Source: an uncultured Porphyromonadaceae bacterium (lineage in GTDB: Bacteria > Bacteroidota > Bacteroidia > Bacteroidales > Muribaculaceae). From it: 64,000 bases of DNA. This document shows positions 33,482 to 42,252 of this stretch, in pieces. Each line of letters opens with the position of its first letter. The first letter of the stretch is position 1. Location of the stretch: contig URMS01000014.1 of NCBI GenBank assembly GCA_900548975.1, forward strand, positions 1-64,000, given 5' to 3'. The notes below the pieces were generated by a model. That model saw only the letters and a program-made list of their open reading frames with translations. It was not told where the DNA came from and searched no databases. The position numbers and the translations under genes are program-made.

Positions 33482-34966
33482 ATGGAAAAATTCATTCTTT
33501 CACTCGATCAGGGCACCACAAGCAGCCGTGCCATAGTCTTCGACCACGACGGCAACATACGCTCCGTGGCACAGCACGAATTCCCGCAGATATTCCCCCG
33601 CCCGGGCTGGGTGGAACACGACCCCTTCCAGATATGGGGCTCGCAGGCATCGGTGATAGCCGAGGCCATATCCCGTATCGGCATCAACGGCCACAACATA
33701 GCCGCCATAGGCATTACCAACCAGCGCGAGACCACCATAGTGTGGGATGCCGAAACGGGCGAACCGGTGTACAACGCCATCGTGTGGCAGGACCGCCGCA
33801 CATCGGAGTACTGCGACGCCCTGCGCGAGGCAGGCCATGCCGAAATGATAAAAGAGAAGACAGGTCTAATACTCGACGCCTATTTCTCGGCCACCAAGAT
33901 AAAATGGATTCTCGACAACGTGCCCGGCGCGCGCGAACGCGCCGAGGCCGGCCGCCTGAAATTCGGCACTGTCGACACATGGCTCATATCGTGCCTCACC
34001 CGCAATACCGTGCACGTAACCGACGTAACCAACGCCTCGCGCACCATGCTCTTCAACATCCACACCCTGGAGTGGGACAAGGACCTTCTCGAACTCTTCG
34101 GCATACCGGCGTCGATGCTGCCCGAAGTGAAGCCGAGCAGCTGTGTCATGGGCCATACCACCACTACCATCTTCGCCCACGAGGTGCCCATAGCGGGCGT
34201 GGCAGGCGACCAGCAGGCTGCCCTCTTCGGCCAGATGTGCATCAAGCCCGGAGCCGTCAAGAACACCTACGGCACCGGTTGCTTCCTGCTCATGAATTCG
34301 GGCAACAGGCCCATCGTGTCGAAAAACCGTCTGCTGTCGACCATCGCGTGGAAGATAGGCGACGAGGTGACATACGCCCTCGAAGGCTCCGTATTCGTAG
34401 GCGGCTCGGTGGTGCAGTGGCTGCGCGACTGCCTGCACTGCATATCGTCGTCGGCCGAAGTCGAGGCCCTGGCCGAATCCGTCCCCGACACGGGCGGAGT
34501 ATATTTCGTGCCCGCTCTCACCGGTCTGGGCGCCCCCTACTGGGACCAGTATGCCCGCGGCCTCATATCGGGCATATCTCGCGGCACCACCTCGGCCCAT
34601 ATAGCGCGAGCCGCCCTCGAAGGCATAGCATATCAGATATATGATATAGTGAAGGCCATGGAGCTCGACTCGGGTCTTAACATCGTGGAGCTGAAAGTAG
34701 ACGGCGGCGCCTCGCGCAACAATCTGCTCATGCAGTTCCAGAGCAATCTCCTCGACACCGAAGTGTGGCGTCCGAGCGTCACCGAGACCACAGCCCTCGG
34801 CGCGGCATACTTCGCAGGTCTTGCCGTAGGCTACTGGGAGAGCGTGGAGCAGCTGCACTCGCAGTGGCAGCTCGAACGGAGCTTCCGCCCTGATGCCGCT
34901 CCCGAACAGGTGGCCGCTCAGCTCGACGGCTGGCACGACGCCGTACGCAGATGTCTCACCGATTAA
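33482..34966 (+). CDS. glpK: Glycerol kinase
   Basis: This 494-residue FGGY-family kinase phosphorylates glycerol to glycerol 3-phosphate. The N-terminal phosphate motif is LSLDQGTTSSRAIVF. Other conserved stretches are GITNQRETTIVWD, AGDQQAALFGQ, KNTYGTGCFLLMN and VDGGASRNNLLMQFQ. The length matches E. coli GlpK (502). It is followed ten bases later by glpF, so uptake and trapping of glycerol are co-expressed. No glycerol-3-phosphate dehydrogenase or repressor gene lies nearby. Confidence 0.97.
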   Translation: MEKFILSLDQGTTSSRAIVFDHDGNIRSVAQHEFPQIFPRPGWVEHDPFQIWGSQASVIAEAISRIGINGHNIAAIGITNQRETTIVWDAETGEPVYNAIVWQDRRTSEYCDALREAGHAEMIKEKTGLILDAYFSATKIKWILDNVPGARERAEAGRLKFGTVDTWLISCLTRNTVHVTDVTNASRTMLFNIHTLEWDKDLLELFGIPASMLPEVKPSSCVMGHTTTTIFAHEVPIAGVAGDQQAALFGQMCIKPGAVKNTYGTGCFLLMNSGNRPIVSKNRLLSTIAWKIGDEVTYALEGSVFVGGSVVQWLRDCLHCISSSAEVEALAESVPDTGGVYFVPALTGLGAPYWDQYARGLISGISRGTTSAHIARAALEGIAYQIYDIVKAMELDSGLNIVELKVDGGASRNNLLMQFQSNLLDTEVWRPSVTETTALGAAYFAGLAVGYWESVEQLHSQWQLERSFRPDAAPEQVAAQLDGWHDAVRRCLTD

Positions 34967-34976
34967 CCGACACAAT

Positions 34977-35729
34977 ATGGAAAGTCCTGAAACCTCCCTT
35001 ATACTGAAGTGTTTCTTTGAGTTTCTCGGAACATTTGTAATGATACTGCTGGGCTGCGGCGTAGTGGCATGCACCACCCTCGAAAAATCCAAGGGCCACG
35101 GTTCCGGCTGGATCGTGGTGACCATAGCATGGGGTCTTGCCGTGATGTGCGGTGTCTTCCTCGCCGGGCCATATACCGGCGCCCACCTCAACCCGGCCGT
35201 CACACTCGGCCTCGCCATGGCCGGAAAATTCCCGTGGACCATGGTGGCGCCCTATATAGTGTCGCAGTTCATAGGAGCTTTCCTCGGAGGCGCCACTGTA
35301 TACCTGTTCTATAAGGACCATTTCGACGCCACCGACGGCGCCGACACCAAGCTCGGCGTGTTCGCCACCATTCCGGCCATCAGAAACGGCTTCCGCAATT
35401 TCCTCTCCGAGGTCATCGGCTCCTTCGTGCTGGTGATAGTCATATTCTTCCTTGCCGAAAAAGGCAACACCGCCGAAGTGGGCCTCGGTTCCATCGGCGC
35501 ATTACCCGTCGCACTCCTTGTGGTGGTGATAGGCATGTCGCTCGGCGGCACCACCGGCTACGCCATCAATCCCGCCCGCGACCTCGGCCCGCGCCTCGCC
35601 CACACGCTGCTGCCAATCAGCGGCAAAGGCGACAGCGGCTGGAGCTACGCATGGGTCCCCCTCCTCGGCCCCATCGCCGGCGCCACCCTCGCCGCCCTCG
35701 TCTACACCCTCTCCACCGCCCTCCACTAA
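34977..35729 (+). CDS. glpF: Glycerol facilitator (aquaglyceroporin)
   Basis: This 250-residue MIP-family channel has six transmembrane helices and two NPA half-helices: HLNPAVTLGLA and GYAINPARDLGPR. The Asp after the second NPAR marks the glycerol-conducting branch rather than strict water channels. The start at ATG 34977 (MESPETSLILKCFFEFLG) is chosen because it begins just before the first helix; the frame is open upstream into glpK. The glpK pairing supports a role in glycerol uptake. Confidence 0.95.
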   Translation: MESPETSLILKCFFEFLGTFVMILLGCGVVACTTLEKSKGHGSGWIVVTIAWGLAVMCGVFLAGPYTGAHLNPAVTLGLAMAGKFPWTMVAPYIVSQFIGAFLGGATVYLFYKDHFDATDGADTKLGVFATIPAIRNGFRNFLSEVIGSFVLVIVIFFLAEKGNTAEVGLGSIGALPVALLVVVIGMSLGGTTGYAINPARDLGPRLAHTLLPISGKGDSGWSYAWVPLLGPIAGATLAALVYTLSTALH

Positions 35730-35814
35730 CACTCTCTTGCATTGTATTGAATAAAATGATCTGAGCCGCTATCCACGGCATTTTTCCCTCCGCGATTTCC
35801 GAATGCAAAAAAGA

Positions 35815-35846
35815 TTTGGAAATGTGGAGGGAAAAGTGTACCTTTG
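35815..35846 (+). promoter_or_regulatory. Promoter of rpsP
   Basis: TTTG at 35815-35818 and TACCTTTG at 35839-35846 have a 20-base spacer, a full consensus promoter. The leader before rpsP is about 40 bases. From 35730 to 35814 I see no other feature beyond a weak GCCG/CGGC hairpin. Confidence 0.8.
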
Positions 35847-35889
35847 CGCCGCTAAACAGTACAAAACCATATTTACAAACAAATTCTAA

Positions 35890-36423
35890 ATGGCAACAAA
35901 AATTAGATTACAACGTCATGGTCGCAAGAACTATGCGTTCTATCCTATTGTCATCGCCGATAGCAGGGCACCACGAGATGGTAGATTTATTGAAAGGATA
36001 GGTTCCTATAATCCGAACACTAATCCTGCTACAATTACTCTTAACTTCGAACGGGCTTTGTATTGGGTGACCGTGGGTGCACAGCCCACCGACACTGTCC
36101 GCGCCATCCTCAGCAACGAAGGCGTGCTCCTGATGAAACATCTTCAGGGCGGCGTAGCCAAGGGCGCTTTCGACCAGGCAGAGGCAGAACGTCGTTTTGC
36201 AGCGTGGAAAGCAAAAAAAGATGCCAAGGTAGCATCGCAGAAAACAAGCATGGCAACCAAGGCTCAGGAAGCTGCCAAAGAGCGTCTTGAGGCTGAAACC
36301 GCCAAGAACAAGGCTAAGGCCGAGGCCGTAGCCAAGAAGAAAGCCGAAGCAGCAGCTGCAGCCGCAGCCGCCGAAGCTCCCGCCGAAGGCGAGGGCGAAG
36401 CCGAAGCTCCTGCAGCAGAATAA
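35890..36423 (+). CDS. rpsP: 30S ribosomal protein S16 with long C-terminal tail
   Basis: This encodes 177 residues. The first 80 or so are a complete S16 (MATKIRLQRHGRKNYAFYPI, then DSRAPRDGRFIERIGSYNPN). Typical bacterial S16 has 80-90 residues. Here a further 90 residues or so follow: a Lys/Ala/Glu-rich predicted helix and then a run of alanines and an acidic end. It is transcribed alone from a strong promoter and ends at a hairpin terminator at 36447-36482. The usual partners rimM, trmD and rplS are absent. Longer S16 tails are known in Bacteroidetes; their role is unknown. Confidence 0.96.
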   Translation: MATKIRLQRHGRKNYAFYPIVIADSRAPRDGRFIERIGSYNPNTNPATITLNFERALYWVTVGAQPTDTVRAILSNEGVLLMKHLQGGVAKGAFDQAEAERRFAAWKAKKDAKVASQKTSMATKAQEAAKERLEAETAKNKAKAEAVAKKKAEAAAAAAAAEAPAEGEGEAEAPAAE

Positions 36424-36446
36424 TATCTGCCAAGCAAAAATACCCG

Positions 36447-36482
36447 AAGGGTGTGTCCGCCGATTGTGGCCGGCACACCCTT
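36447..36482 (+). terminator. Terminator after rpsP
   Basis: AAGGGTGTG (36447-36455) pairs with CACACCCTT (36474-36482), with CCG/CGG continuing inside the stem. A short T-containing stretch follows. Confidence 0.7.
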
Positions 36483-36590
36483 TGCGCTTTAAGGACCTGC
36501 CGGCAGGACCGCCGACAGCCCCGGAGCGACGGTTTAGAGTTTAGCTAAATCCTTTCTTCTCAACCAATATTGTCACATCATTTTCGCGAA

Positions 36591-39500
36591 ATGAAAAATT
36601 TTAAAGAATATACATCGTTCAACCTCTCGGACATCAACAAAGAGATGCTCGAGCGCTGGCGCCAGACCGACCTCTTCGGCCGCAGTGTCGCCCTGCGCGA
36701 GGGTGCGCCCTCTTTCGTGTTCTTCGAAGGACCGCCGTCGGCAAACGGCATGCCCGGCATCCACCACGTGATGGCACGCACCATCAAAGACCTTTTCTGC
36801 CGCTACAAGACCATGAAAGGCTTCCATGTGAAGCGCAAGGCCGGATGGGACACCCACGGTCTGCCCGTCGAGCTCGGCGTGGAGCGCTCGCTCGGAATCA
36901 CCAAGGAGGACATCGGCAAAAGCATCAGCGTCGACGACTACAACGCCGCCTGCCGCCGCGAAGTGATGAAGTACACCCGCGAATGGGAAACCCTCACCAA
37001 CATGATGGGCTACTGGGTGGACATGAACGACCCCTACATAACCTACGACAACCGCTACATCGAAAGCGTGTGGTGGCTGCTGGCACAGATATACAAGAAA
37101 GGCCTTCTCTACAAAGGCTACACCATACAGCCCTACTCGCCGGCCGCAGGCACCGGCCTGAGCTCGCACGAGCTCAACCAGCCGGGCTGCTACCGCGATG
37201 TCAAGGACACCACCTGCATAGCCCAGTTCGCACTCAAGGAGACGATACCCGCCATGGAAGGCTGGGGCAAGCCCTGCATGTTGGCATGGACCACCACACC
37301 GTGGACTCTGCCGTCGAACACCGCCCTTGCCGTCGGCCCCACAATCCGCTACTGCATAGTACGCACCTACAACCCCTACTCGGGCGAACCCGTGACCGTG
37401 ACTGTGGCTGAAGCTCTGCTCGGCTCCATATTCAATGCCAAAGCCAAGGACATAGACCTCGAAGACTACAAGGCAGGCGATAAACTCGTGCCCTGGCAGG
37501 TGGTCGCCACCGTCGACGGATCGGAACTCACCGGCCTCCACTACGAGCAGCTCATACCCTGGGTCGATCCGGGCGAAGGCGCTTTCCGCGTCATACCCGG
37601 CGACTACGTGACCACCGAGGACGGTACGGGCATAGTGCACATCGCCGGTACATTCGGCGCCGACGACCTCCGTGTGTCGAAGCAGAACGGCATCCCCCCG
37701 CTGCACCTCATCGACCGCGACGGCAACCTCCGCCCCATGGTCGACCTCAGCGGCCGCTTCTACCGCGTCGAAGACCTCGACCCTGCATTCGTGGCAGAGC
37801 GTGTGAGCGCCGACTATGCCGACTGGGCAGGCAAATATGTAAAAAACGCCTACAACCCCGACGCCAAGGAAGGCGACGAGACCCTCGACGTGGAAATCTG
37901 CATGTACCTCAAGCAGGCAGGCAAGGTATTCCGCATCGAGAAGCACACCCACAACTATCCCCATTGCTGGCGCACCGACAAGCCTGTGCTCTACTACCCG
38001 CTCGACAGCTGGTTCATCCGCTCGACCGCGGCCCGCGAGCGCATGATGGAACTCAACGAGACCATACAGTGGAAGCCCGCCGCCACAGGCAGCGGCCGCT
38101 TCGGCAAGTGGCTCGAGAACCTTCAGGACTGGAACCTGTCGCGCAGCCGTTTCTGGGGAACTCCGCTGCCCATATGGCGCACCGAGAATGGCGCCGAGGA
38201 GATATGCATCGACAGCGTCGAGACCCTCTATAACGAAATCGAGAAATCGGTGGCTGCCGGCATCATGAAGTCCAATCCGTTCAAGGACAAAGGCTTCGTA
38301 CCGGGCGATTACTCCAAGGAAAACTACGGGAAAATCGACCTCCACCGCCCATATGTCGACGACATCGTGCTCGTATCGGCATCGGGAGCACCCATGCACC
38401 GCGAAACCGATCTCATCGACGTGTGGTTCGACAGCGGCTCCATGCCCTACGCCCAGATGCACTACCCCTTCGAGAACAAGGAAGCGGTAGAAAACGGCTC
38501 GGTATTCCCCGCCGACTTCATCGCCGAGGGCGTCGACCAGACACGCGGCTGGTTCTTCACCCTCCATGCCATCGGCACCATGGTATTCGACCATGTGGCG
38601 TTCAAAAACGTAATTTCCAACGGTCTGGTACTCGACAAGAACGGCGAAAAGATGTCCAAGCGCAAGGGCAACGCCGTCGATCCCTTCGAGGCCATCGAGA
38701 AATTCGGCTCCGACCCCCTGCGCTGGTACATGATATCGACCACAGCTCCGTGGATCGACCTCAAATACGACTCCGAGGGCGTTGTGGAGATAGCCCGCAA
38801 GTTCTTCGCAACCCTTTCGAGCACCTACAACTTCTTCGCCATGTATGCCAACGTCGACGGCTTCACCGGCGAGGAGCCTCAGGTGCCCGTAAACGAGCGT
38901 CATGAGCTCGACCGCTGGATTCTCTCGGTTCTCAACAACCTGATAAAGACCGTTACCGAGGCCTTCGACGCCTACGAACCCACCAACGCCGCCCGCGCCA
39001 TCAGCGACTTCGTGCAGTCCGACCTCTCGAACTGGTACGTGCGTCTGAGCCGCAAGCGTTTCTGGGGCGGTAACTTCGACACCGACAAGATAGCAGCCTA
39101 TCAGACACTCTACACCTGCCTCGACACCGTGGCACGCCTCATGGCCCCGATAGCGCCTTTCTTCGCCGACCGTCTCTTCCGCGACCTCAACGAAGAGCCC
39201 GAATCGGTGCACCTGGCCGACTTCCCCGTCTGCGACACCGCCCTGCTCGACCCCGCGCTCGAACACCGCATGGACGTGGCCCAGCGCCTTACCTCGCTGG
39301 TACTCAGCCTCCGCAAGAAAGCCAACATCAAGGTGCGCCAGCCTCTTGCCAAGATACTGGTGCCCGCTGTCGATGCCGACGCCGCAGCCACCATCGAGGC
39401 AGTATCGGCCATTGTCAAGACCGAAGTCAACGTCAAGGATCTGCAGGTTGTGGCTCCCGATAACGAAGTGTTCGTTAAGCGTGTAGACCCCGACTTCAAG

Positions 39501-40001
39501 AAACTCGGCCCGAAATTCGGCAAGCTCATGAAGCAGGCCGCCGTGCTCATCAAGAGCTTCTCGCCCGAACAGATCCGCACCCTCGAGCGCGACGGCGCCA
39601 TCGACCTCGAAATCGACGGCGTAACCACCCGTGTCGACATTGCCGACGTCAAGATCATATCCGAAGACATTCCCGGCTGGCTCGTGGCTAACGAAGGAGC
39701 CCTCACAGTGGCCCTCGACATCGAAATCAGCCCCGACCTCTTCCGCGAAGGTCTCTCGCGCGACATCATCAACCGCGTACAGCGCTACCGCAAGGAGCAG
39801 AACTTCGATATCACCGACCATATCAACATCCGCTTCCTGCCCTGCCCCGAACTCGAGGATGTGCTCTCGCAGTACTCCGCATACATTGCCGAGCAGGTGC
39901 TCGCCGACTCCATCACCCTGTGCGATGTGGCCGACGACAGCAACCTTGTGATATTCGATATCGACGATCTCAAGATCGGCGCTGTCATAACCATTTCATG
40001 A
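36591..40001 (+). CDS. ileS: Isoleucyl-tRNA synthetase
   Basis: This 1136-residue class I synthetase charges tRNA-Ile. The ATG at 36591 is preferred to an in-frame TTG seven codons upstream. The HIGH-type motif is within PPSANGMPGIHHVMARTIKD. The CP1 editing domain spans roughly 200-420 (with the AWTTTPWTLPSNTALAVGP motif). KMSKR is at about 687-691, followed by the anticodon-binding region. The C-terminal end is long. The size and HIGH variant are those of Bacteroidetes enzymes, larger than the 938 residues in E. coli. It precedes the dksA-like/lspA operon, a conserved order in the phylum, but a hairpin at 40041-40069 separates them. Confidence 0.97.
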   Translation: MKNFKEYTSFNLSDINKEMLERWRQTDLFGRSVALREGAPSFVFFEGPPSANGMPGIHHVMARTIKDLFCRYKTMKGFHVKRKAGWDTHGLPVELGVERSLGITKEDIGKSISVDDYNAACRREVMKYTREWETLTNMMGYWVDMNDPYITYDNRYIESVWWLLAQIYKKGLLYKGYTIQPYSPAAGTGLSSHELNQPGCYRDVKDTTCIAQFALKETIPAMEGWGKPCMLAWTTTPWTLPSNTALAVGPTIRYCIVRTYNPYSGEPVTVTVAEALLGSIFNAKAKDIDLEDYKAGDKLVPWQVVATVDGSELTGLHYEQLIPWVDPGEGAFRVIPGDYVTTEDGTGIVHIAGTFGADDLRVSKQNGIPPLHLIDRDGNLRPMVDLSGRFYRVEDLDPAFVAERVSADYADWAGKYVKNAYNPDAKEGDETLDVEICMYLKQAGKVFRIEKHTHNYPHCWRTDKPVLYYPLDSWFIRSTAARERMMELNETIQWKPAATGSGRFGKWLENLQDWNLSRSRFWGTPLPIWRTENGAEEICIDSVETLYNEIEKSVAAGIMKSNPFKDKGFVPGDYSKENYGKIDLHRPYVDDIVLVSASGAPMHRETDLIDVWFDSGSMPYAQMHYPFENKEAVENGSVFPADFIAEGVDQTRGWFFTLHAIGTMVFDHVAFKNVISNGLVLDKNGEKMSKRKGNAVDPFEAIEKFGSDPLRWYMISTTAPWIDLKYDSEGVVEIARKFFATLSSTYNFFAMYANVDGFTGEEPQVPVNERHELDRWILSVLNNLIKTVTEAFDAYEPTNAARAISDFVQSDLSNWYVRLSRKRFWGGNFDTDKIAAYQTLYTCLDTVARLMAPIAPFFADRLFRDLNEEPESVHLADFPVCDTALLDPALEHRMDVAQRLTSLVLSLRKKANIKVRQPLAKILVPAVDADAAATIEAVSAIVKTEVNVKDLQVVAPDNEVFVKRVDPDFKKLGPKFGKLMKQAAVLIKSFSPEQIRTLERDGAIDLEIDGVTTRVDIADVKIISEDIPGWLVANEGALTVALDIEISPDLFREGLSRDIINRVQRYRKEQNFDITDHINIRFLPCPELEDVLSQYSAYIAEQVLADSITLCDVADDSNLVIFDIDDLKIGAVITIS

Positions 40002-40040
40002 CCTCCGGCGTTGATAAAGTAATAAGTCGAATAAGTTAAG

Positions 40041-40069
40041 ATAATGGTTCTGTATAAAGGAACCATTAT
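40041..40069. terminator. Hairpin between ileS and the dksA-like gene
   Basis: ATAATGGTTC (40041-40050) pairs perfectly with GAACCATTAT (40060-40069). The T-rich downstream sequence is weak, so termination may be partial. Confidence 0.6.
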
Positions 40070-40113
40070 CTTGACTTCTTACTTTCATCAGCCCGCTAAA
40101 AAACGTAAAGACT

Positions 40114-40494
40114 ATGAGCGAACAGCTACGGTATTCCGACGAAGAACTGGAAGAATTCCGCCAGATCATACTCTCCAAGATAGAGACAGCCACCGCACTC
40201 TACGAGGAACTCTGCCAAAGCCTGCGCAACACCGACGGCAACGATACCGCCGACACCTCCCCAACGTTCAAAACCCTCGAGGAAGGCGCCAACGTGCTCG
40301 AACGCGAAGCCAACGCCCGCCTCGCCGAGCGTCAGCGCCAGTTCATCAACCATCTGCGCGCGGCTCTGGTGCGTATCGACAACAAGACCTACGGCATCTG
40401 CCGCGCCACAGGCAAACTGATACCGAAAGAACGTCTCCGCGCTGTTCCTCACGCCACTCTGTGCGTGGAAGCCAAAAACAATCCCGACCATTGA
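40114..40494 (+). CDS. DksA/TraR-family protein with degenerate zinc finger
   Basis: This is a 126-residue protein. The N-terminal coiled coil (about 8-80, rich in Glu/Arg) and the C-terminal globular part (DNKTYGICRATGKLIPKERL, then VPHATLCVEAKNN) match the DksA/TraR family, which binds RNA polymerase through the secondary channel. Only two cysteines remain of the four zinc ligands, as is common in Bacteroidetes members, so zinc binding is doubtful. Its stop codon overlaps the lspA start by one base (TGATG). It follows ileS, a conserved order in the phylum. A function as a transcription factor is inferred from the family. Confidence 0.85.
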   Translation: MSEQLRYSDEELEEFRQIILSKIETATALYEELCQSLRNTDGNDTADTSPTFKTLEEGANVLEREANARLAERQRQFINHLRAALVRIDNKTYGICRATGKLIPKERLRAVPHATLCVEAKNNPDH

Positions 40495-41147
40495 TGGAAT
40501 GTTCCCGCACAAGGCGTCTGGCATTGCTGGCCGCCGTCACCGCCGCGGTGATAATAATCGCTGACCAGGTGGTGAAATTCTATGTCAAGACCCATTTCTA
40601 CCTCGGAGAAGACGTCGAGGTGCTTCCGTTCTTCCACCTCCGCTTCATACAGAACAACGGTATGGCATTCGGTATCGAACTGGGCAGCAAGCTGTTCCTC
40701 ACATTCTTCCGCATCGTGCTCGTAGGATTCCTCGCATGGTATCTTGTGCGCCTGGCACGTGTGGCCAAGGTCTCGGCCGGATACATGGCGGCCGTGTCGC
40801 TTGTTGCGGCAGGCGCTTTCGGCAACATCATCGACTGCGTATTCTACGGCGAGATTTTCACCAATCCGTGGCCGCCTATGACAGCCTCTGTCGTCCCCTG
40901 GGGCGAAGGCTACGGCGGTCTTTTCCATGGACTTGTGGTAGACATGCTCTATTTCCCGCTGTTCTCCTTCGTATGGCCCGACTGGATGCCGTGGGTCGGC
41001 GGACACGAATTTTCGTTCTTTGACCCTGTTTTCAACATCGCCGACTCCGCCATCACCGTAGGCATGGCCCTGATCATATTCTTCTACACCAAGTATCTCA
41101 GCTCCGACTACGCCCGATATGAAGCCGATGGCAAAGCGAACCGTTGA
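40494..41147 (+). CDS. lspA: Prolipoprotein signal peptidase II
   Basis: This 217-residue inner-membrane aspartyl protease cleaves lipoprotein signal peptides after lipidation. The catalytic aspartates are Asp114 in GAFGNIIDCVF and Asp184 in FNIADSAITVG. The first conserved block is IADQVVKFYVKTHF and the second RFIQNNGMAFGIEL. It is longer than E. coli LspA (164) because of a loop of about 40 residues between the two aspartates, as usual in Bacteroidetes. The ATG at 40494 overlaps the preceding stop codon; the frame is open upstream but lacks family sequence there. The next gene begins inside its end. The window encodes many lipoproteins for it to process. Confidence 0.96.
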   Translation: MECSRTRRLALLAAVTAAVIIIADQVVKFYVKTHFYLGEDVEVLPFFHLRFIQNNGMAFGIELGSKLFLTFFRIVLVGFLAWYLVRLARVAKVSAGYMAAVSLVAAGAFGNIIDCVFYGEIFTNPWPPMTASVVPWGEGYGGLFHGLVVDMLYFPLFSFVWPDWMPWVGGHEFSFFDPVFNIADSAITVGMALIIFFYTKYLSSDYARYEADGKANR

Positions 41148-41976
41148 GCTCGCGGCAATGGCCGCGGCCTTGCTTGCCGGTGCCTGTTCGAAGGTGCCCG
41201 GAGGGGTCATTCCGCCCGACCGCATGGCCGAGCTGCTGGCCGATTTCCACACCGGCGAGGCTGTGGTCGACATGAACCGCACCGAATTCTACAACGACTC
41301 GCTGCGTCAGCTCTACAAACAGAGCGTCTACGCCCGCCACGGAGTGACACCCGAAGAAGTCGACAGCTCTTTCTCGTGGTACGGCCGCCACATGGCCGAG
41401 TATATGGAGGTGTACGACAAAACCATCGAGATTCTTGACCACCGCCTCATCGAGACCGGCAACCGCATCGCCGCCGAAGCCGCCCTGTCGATAGCCGGCG
41501 ACTCGGTCGACGTGTGGCCCAACGCACGCTTCATCACCTTCAGCAGCACCATGCCCTCGCGCATAGCCGCATTCTCGTTCTCCAACGACGAGAACTGGGA
41601 GCGGGGCGACAGCTACACATGGCGCGCCAAGTTCTTCAACAACACCGAAAACCTGTGCTTCACCATGGTGGCCGAATATACCGACGGCACTGTCGAGATA
41701 GCCACGCGCAATTTCTCGGCCGACGGCTGGAACGAACTCGTGTTCAACACCGACTCCACCCTGACCGCAAACCGCATCTACGGCTTCATCGAGGGCCTCA
41801 GCCGTCCCGGCACCATGCTGCGCACCGACAGCATGGAAATGATACGCAAGCGCGTAGACCACAATACGCCTGTGAGCCGCTACAACGTGCGCACCTACCG
41901 CCGCCTGGCCGATGTCATAGACACTCCCGTGGCATCGGAGAAACGCGAGCAGGCAACCGATTCCATACAATCATGA
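41119..41976 (+). CDS. DUF4296-type lipoprotein
   Basis: This 285-residue protein has a lipoprotein signal ending LLAGACS. The segment at about 25-120 (GVIPPDRMAELLADFHTGEA and the following helices with YARHGVTPEEVDSSFSWY) is the DUF4296 domain found next to lspA in this phylum. The remainder is beta-rich and unassigned. An ATG three codons later would also work. The start lies inside the end of lspA, and the stop codon overlaps the next small gene by four bases. The function is unknown; the operon context suggests envelope or lipoprotein biology. Confidence 0.8.
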   Translation: MKPMAKRTVELAAMAAALLAGACSKVPGGVIPPDRMAELLADFHTGEAVVDMNRTEFYNDSLRQLYKQSVYARHGVTPEEVDSSFSWYGRHMAEYMEVYDKTIEILDHRLIETGNRIAAEAALSIAGDSVDVWPNARFITFSSTMPSRIAAFSFSNDENWERGDSYTWRAKFFNNTENLCFTMVAEYTDGTVEIATRNFSADGWNELVFNTDSTLTANRIYGFIEGLSRPGTMLRTDSMEMIRKRVDHNTPVSRYNVRTYRRLADVIDTPVASEKREQATDSIQS

Positions 41977-42212
41977 ACACGATAAGGCTGCTTGCACGGC
42001 GTGTAGAGCACCGCGGAACCGTCCATGCCGGGCTGTCGCTCGTCGAGGCCCGTCTGTGCGACGACGGTCTGTGGCATGTCGCCGTCACCCCCTTCGAGCG
42101 CGAGACAGCCTCCACTCCCTACCACTCCGGCACTGTGACAGTAGCCGATCCGGCCGACCATAGCCTCCCCTACTCGCCCTCGGCCGAGCCTCCGGCGCTA
42201 ATATGCCGCTAA
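41973..42212 (+). CDS. Small conserved-context protein, unknown function
   Basis: This encodes 79 residues starting at the ATG overlapping the DUF4296 stop codon (ATGA), the same coupling used throughout this operon, which is the main reason to accept it. The sequence MNTIRLLARRVEHRGTVHAG is followed by a beta-strand-like segment with VAVTPFERETASTPYHSG and a proline-rich end. There is no signal peptide or membrane segment, so it is probably cytoplasmic. I do not recognise a family. It is too short for a secure call. Confidence 0.6.
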   Translation: MNTIRLLARRVEHRGTVHAGLSLVEARLCDDGLWHVAVTPFERETASTPYHSGTVTVADPADHSLPYSPSAEPPALICR

Positions 42213-42252
42213 GAGGCAATTTTTTGTATCGCATCGCGTTATTTATGGTATA

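Noticed and set aside
36483..36590. Leader-peptide attenuator or T-box for ileS
   Set aside because: The gap contains a CCTGCCGGCAGG palindrome but no isoleucine-rich frame, no T-box core and no terminator before the start codon.
36573..39821. Very long open frame antisense to ileS (over 1000 codons)
   Set aside because: It is a consequence of the GC-rich third codon positions of ileS. It has no family motifs, and its composition mirrors ileS. Similar antisense frames over the POP, sdhA and SulP genes (2186-4228, 52341-55328, 56332-57981) were rejected for the same reason.
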